From assembly GCF_000423565.1 (NCBI RefSeq), contig NZ_KE384046.1, positions 8,387 to 72,386 of the forward strand: 64,000 bases of DNA, given 5' to 3'. Position 1 is the stretch's first letter. Each line of letters begins with the position of its first letter. Below the pieces are notes generated by a model. That model ran no database searches, was not told where the DNA came from, and worked only from the letters and a program-made list of their open reading frames with translations. Source of the stretch: Runella zeae DSM 19591 (GTDB taxonomy: Bacteria > Bacteroidota > Bacteroidia > Cytophagales > Spirosomataceae). A program made the position numbers and the translations under genes. This document shows positions 61,680-64,000 of the stretch, in pieces.

Positions 61680-62159
61680 ATGAAATATCCGCGTAAACTT
61701 TCTTCAGGAGTCAACAATACCGTCATTGTTTTGTCAGACACTGAGGTAGCCAAACTGTATCTGAAAGATACGCGCTCTGATATTGGGTCGGAGGCTGAGA
61801 AGATGAAATATGCTAATGGTATTAATGGATTGGTGGTCAGATTTGTAAGGTTGGATTATGACGAAAGTTTACAGGCCGAAATGCTCGTAATGGAGCGCAT
61901 TCGTCCGATAGATTATCGTGCTTATGAAGTCGAAATACGCGAACTCTGGTTAGATGTATTTGAAGATGGACTCCGGGCTCTTCATCAAGCAGGGTTTGTG
62001 CATCGCGACCTCAAGCGCCCCTCTGATATAGGCGGTTTATTGTTTGACAATATCTTACTTACCGAACAGGGCTTGCGCCTCATCGACGTGGGGATTTCGG
62101 CACTGCGCTCACAAGTAGGTTTGAAAATTTTTGAAAAGTACGTAGATGCCGAATTGTAA
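61680..62159 (+). CDS. Minimal protein-kinase-like protein
   Basis: A 159-residue protein with the core of an atypical kinase: a lysine strand (VAKLYLKD), a hinge-like MLVMERIRPID, the catalytic loop HRDLKRPSDIGGLLFDNILL with an insertion after HRDL, and a DxG-like LIDVGIS motif. It is much smaller than a normal kinase (~250 residues): the N-terminal glycine loop is reduced to SSGVNNTVIV and the C-lobe stops after the DxG. Possibly a RIO- or LPS-kinase relative. It lies 118 bases upstream of an ATPase-TOPRIM pair. Activity is uncertain. Confidence 0.65.
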   Translation: MKYPRKLSSGVNNTVIVLSDTEVAKLYLKDTRSDIGSEAEKMKYANGINGLVVRFVRLDYDESLQAEMLVMERIRPIDYRAYEVEIRELWLDVFEDGLRALHQAGFVHRDLKRPSDIGGLLFDNILLTEQGLRLIDVGISALRSQVGLKIFEKYVDAEL

Positions 62160-62277
62160 GAAATGCAGCAGTTTAGAACCTATTTCTTAAACAGATAGTA
62201 TCTCTTGGGCGAATATTGGTTATGCAAAAGAGATTTTTGCGTAGTTTTGGGCTAGTGATAAGCACAACATCTGACGA

Positions 62278-63336
62278 ATGATACGGCGTATTGACATTGA
62301 AAATTTTAAGAGCCTTAAAAATATTACCCTTGATCTACAAAGAGTAAATGTTTTGATTGGCCCTAATAATTCAGGAAAAACGAACGTATTGAATGCTATC
62401 GAACTTTCTTTGAACCATGAGAAGGTGAAGCAATTGGGTCAAAATGAAAAATCTCGATTATTATATAAATTTGGGCATAACAATATTCCCAAAATAATCA
62501 TCGATTTTAGTCTTCCTGATTTGGGCGATACTCTTCAGCTAGAAGTTACTATCTTTCCTTTAAAAATACCCCAAATTAAGTTTAATACAAACCGTCCCTT
62601 GATACAGTCTAGCTTTGAAAAGCATTACAAGAGCGCGAGGGTTTATTCAATCAATACGCATTACCTCACCAAATCTTATCCCCTTTTACCCGGTAATGAG
62701 CTTGTGCATAGCGATGCGGCTAATTTGGTCGCTTTCCTAGATTTTTTACGAGACCATCATCCTGACGTATTCCAAAATATTCAACGGGATTTGACAAACT
62801 GTATCCCCGAAATTACCCAGATTAGGTTTGACAACGTCAACCCGACCGAAGAAGAAATAAGAAAATTTGGTGATAAAACTTTTAAGAAGATTGGTCTTTT
62901 CAGCCAAGATACGCAACAAATATTTTGGTCAGAGGAGCTATCAGAAGGAATATTATACCTTTTAGCGTTATTGTGTATTATCCATCAGCCTCATCCTCCT
63001 AGATTGTTGTTGTTGGAAGAACCTGAAAGAGGCATTCATCCACGACGAATCAAAGAAGTTATCGGTTTTTTGAAGCAATTGGCCTATCAACGCGATATTC
63101 AAATTATTTTAACAACTCACAGCCCCCTTGTTTTGGACGAATTTGCGGAGACACCTGAAAGCGTTTTTGTTTTTGATAAGGATGCAGAAGGAGCTAGTAC
63201 TGTCAATAATTTGCAAAAAGATGTCATTGAGCCTTATTATCAAAAATGCTCAGAAAAAGGGATTGTGCCTCATAATTATACAGATGCTTTGGGCGACAAT
63301 TGGACGATAGGGTTTTTAGGAGGGGTTCCAAAATGA
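62278..63336 (+). CDS. OLD/RecF-like AAA ATPase
   Basis: A 352-residue SMC-type ATPase: IENFKSLKNITLDLQRVNVL, Walker A GPNNSGKT at 28-35, the ABC-signature region FWSEELSEGILYLLALLC, Walker B RLLLLEEPERGIHPRR and the H-loop LTTHSPLVLDEF. Such AAA_15/AAA_21 proteins pair with nuclease-like partners in anti-phage systems, for example PARIS-, Gabija- or Septu-type logic. The gene is coupled by ATGA to the downstream TOPRIM-like gene. Alone it is long enough to be functional. Confidence 0.85.
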   Translation: MIRRIDIENFKSLKNITLDLQRVNVLIGPNNSGKTNVLNAIELSLNHEKVKQLGQNEKSRLLYKFGHNNIPKIIIDFSLPDLGDTLQLEVTIFPLKIPQIKFNTNRPLIQSSFEKHYKSARVYSINTHYLTKSYPLLPGNELVHSDAANLVAFLDFLRDHHPDVFQNIQRDLTNCIPEITQIRFDNVNPTEEEIRKFGDKTFKKIGLFSQDTQQIFWSEELSEGILYLLALLCIIHQPHPPRLLLLEEPERGIHPRRIKEVIGFLKQLAYQRDIQIILTTHSPLVLDEFAETPESVFVFDKDAEGASTVNNLQKDVIEPYYQKCSEKGIVPHNYTDALGDNWTIGFLGGVPK

Positions 63337-63914
63337 AGACATTAAAATATGGGTTTTATGGAGAAGATGATGCTCAAAAGATATTTCTTACAAATTATTT
63401 GAAGCAGCTTTCACAGGTAAAATTTGAGCTAGACGAAGAGTTCTGTAATAGGTTTAGAGCGCGTAATAAAAAACAAGTGGATGAAAAATTTAGAGAAGTG
63501 AGTGAGCAAGGTCTTCTTTGGTATCAGCATGATGTCTTTTTTGTAGGTAGAGATTTAGACAGTCATTCAAGCAATGACTATGAGCTTAAGTTTGAGTGGT
63601 TTAGGCAGCGTTCATCCCATTCTCCCAAAATACTCTTTATGATTCCCGTTCAGTGTATAGAGCATTGGTTATGGTATCTTAAAGTAAAGCAGGATAATCC
63701 GCATTCTACAAAGAATGAGACGCTTGAAACAAAGCCAAGATACGACGCAAAAACCGCCGTTTATGGAATCCCCGAAGCTGTCAATGCCATTTCTAATCCT
63801 ACTGTGGATCATCTTACTCGGCATTTTGACATTGACTGGTTAGATAGCCGCTCGAAAAGTTTTCGTCATTTTCATAAACAAATACAATCATTTTTAGAAA
63901 ACAAATTGGATTAG
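63333..63914 (+). CDS. TOPRIM-like nuclease candidate paired with the AAA ATPase
   Basis: A 193-residue protein from the ATG at 63333, overlapping the ATPase stop by four bases. It shows a TOPRIM-like arrangement: an acidic residue E11 after the first strand (YGFYGEDDAQKIFLTNYL) and a DxD pair at D74/D76 in VFFVGRDLDSHSS. The conserved CIEHWLW follows. This fits DUF4276-type partners of SMC-like ATPases. The catalytic assignment is inferred from the pattern alone. Confidence 0.65.
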   Translation: MKTLKYGFYGEDDAQKIFLTNYLKQLSQVKFELDEEFCNRFRARNKKQVDEKFREVSEQGLLWYQHDVFFVGRDLDSHSSNDYELKFEWFRQRSSHSPKILFMIPVQCIEHWLWYLKVKQDNPHSTKNETLETKPRYDAKTAVYGIPEAVNAISNPTVDHLTRHFDIDWLDSRSKSFRHFHKQIQSFLENKLD

Positions 63915-63917
63915 TCC

Positions 63918-64000
63918 ATGCCTTTCACGCTTCCTATATTTTTGGTCATGGCTCTTTCATCGGTGGTGGTGGGGGTCTATCTCGAACGCAAAATCTCGGC
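63918..64000 (+). CDS. nuoH: Start of NADH-quinone oxidoreductase subunit H (partial)
   Basis: From the ATG at 63918 the frame runs to the window edge: a hydrophobic start MPFTLPIFLVMALSSVVVGV followed by YLERKIS. The GERK/LERK-Ixx motif right after the first helix is the signature of the first conserved loop of NuoH (normally ERK-S/V-A, then QLR-GPN). The rest of the gene is outside the window. Confidence 0.75.
   Translation, partial: MPFTLPIFLVMALSSVVVGVYLERKIS

Noticed and set aside
1-64000. tRNA, rRNA or CRISPR loci
   Set aside because: No cloverleaf with a GTTCRANNC-type arm, no rRNA-like tract and no regularly spaced repeat array was recognised by eye; a tRNAscan run would be needed to exclude a single tRNA.

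Overview
The window looks like a chromosomal segment of a Bacteroidota bacterium, most likely order Cytophagales. The Spirosomataceae (Runella-like) are my best guess, at low confidence. Reasons: a type IX secretion sorting domain, many promoters with the Bacteroidota -7 element TAnnTTTG, A-rich start contexts with few Shine-Dalgarno sites, a Rho factor with a long low-complexity insert, and a bacteriophytochrome with its heme oxygenase. No rRNA, tRNA, CRISPR array or intact insertion sequence was seen.

Region 1 (1-6.9 kb) is accessory and defence-like. A ~150-bp repeat flanks a lipoprotein gene and an orphaned T9SS sorting domain; the terminator hairpin ending each copy is exactly inverted between copies. 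A HigB/HigA-type toxin-antitoxin pair follows. Divergent from it, across a perfect inverted repeat, is a bacterial ubiquitin-like conjugation operon: a Ubl-E2 fusion, a JAB peptidase-E1 fusion and a small DUF6527/BubE-like protein, followed by an FRG-domain protein. Both the E2 core and the part of the E1 after its adenylation core lack the expected catalytic cysteine.

Region 2 (6.9-17.8 kb) has two secreted putative glycosidases, one behind a MITE-like element, a BlaI/BlaR1 regulatory pair with a palindromic operator, a SWIM/SNF2 helicase and a frameshifted Fic/Doc toxin behind an intact small antitoxin candidate.

Region 3 (17.8-40.4 kb) is mostly core: leuS (with an in-frame repeat-derived insertion), a Uma2 nuclease, kdsB, corA, a mannonate-dehydratase-like gene, a PIG-L deacetylase, membrane glycosyltransferase-like genes, an S41 protease, a TetR regulator, a PlsC acyltransferase, and a red-light module (response regulator, heme oxygenase, bacteriophytochrome).

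Region 4 (40.4-45.5 kb) holds an OmpR-type two-component system and, just downstream, three genes for small envelope proteins. Each of these genes has the same promoter: four 11-bp direct repeats overlapping a -33 TTG, exactly 18 bp, then TAnnTTTG. This looks like a local regulon of unknown function. Two of the three proteins are tandem paralogues with repeated HNYK motifs.

Region 5 (45.5-64 kb) is again mostly housekeeping: a methyltransferase, hisS, yidC, rho, a RsmI-like methyltransferase, an alpha/beta hydrolase, purK, a type II NADH dehydrogenase, nadA, a sugar nucleotidyltransferase, yidD and the start of nuoH. Small accessory modules are interspersed: a zeta-toxin-like kinase with a tiny overlapping partner gene, a mini protein kinase, and an OLD-like ATPase translationally coupled to a TOPRIM-like protein.
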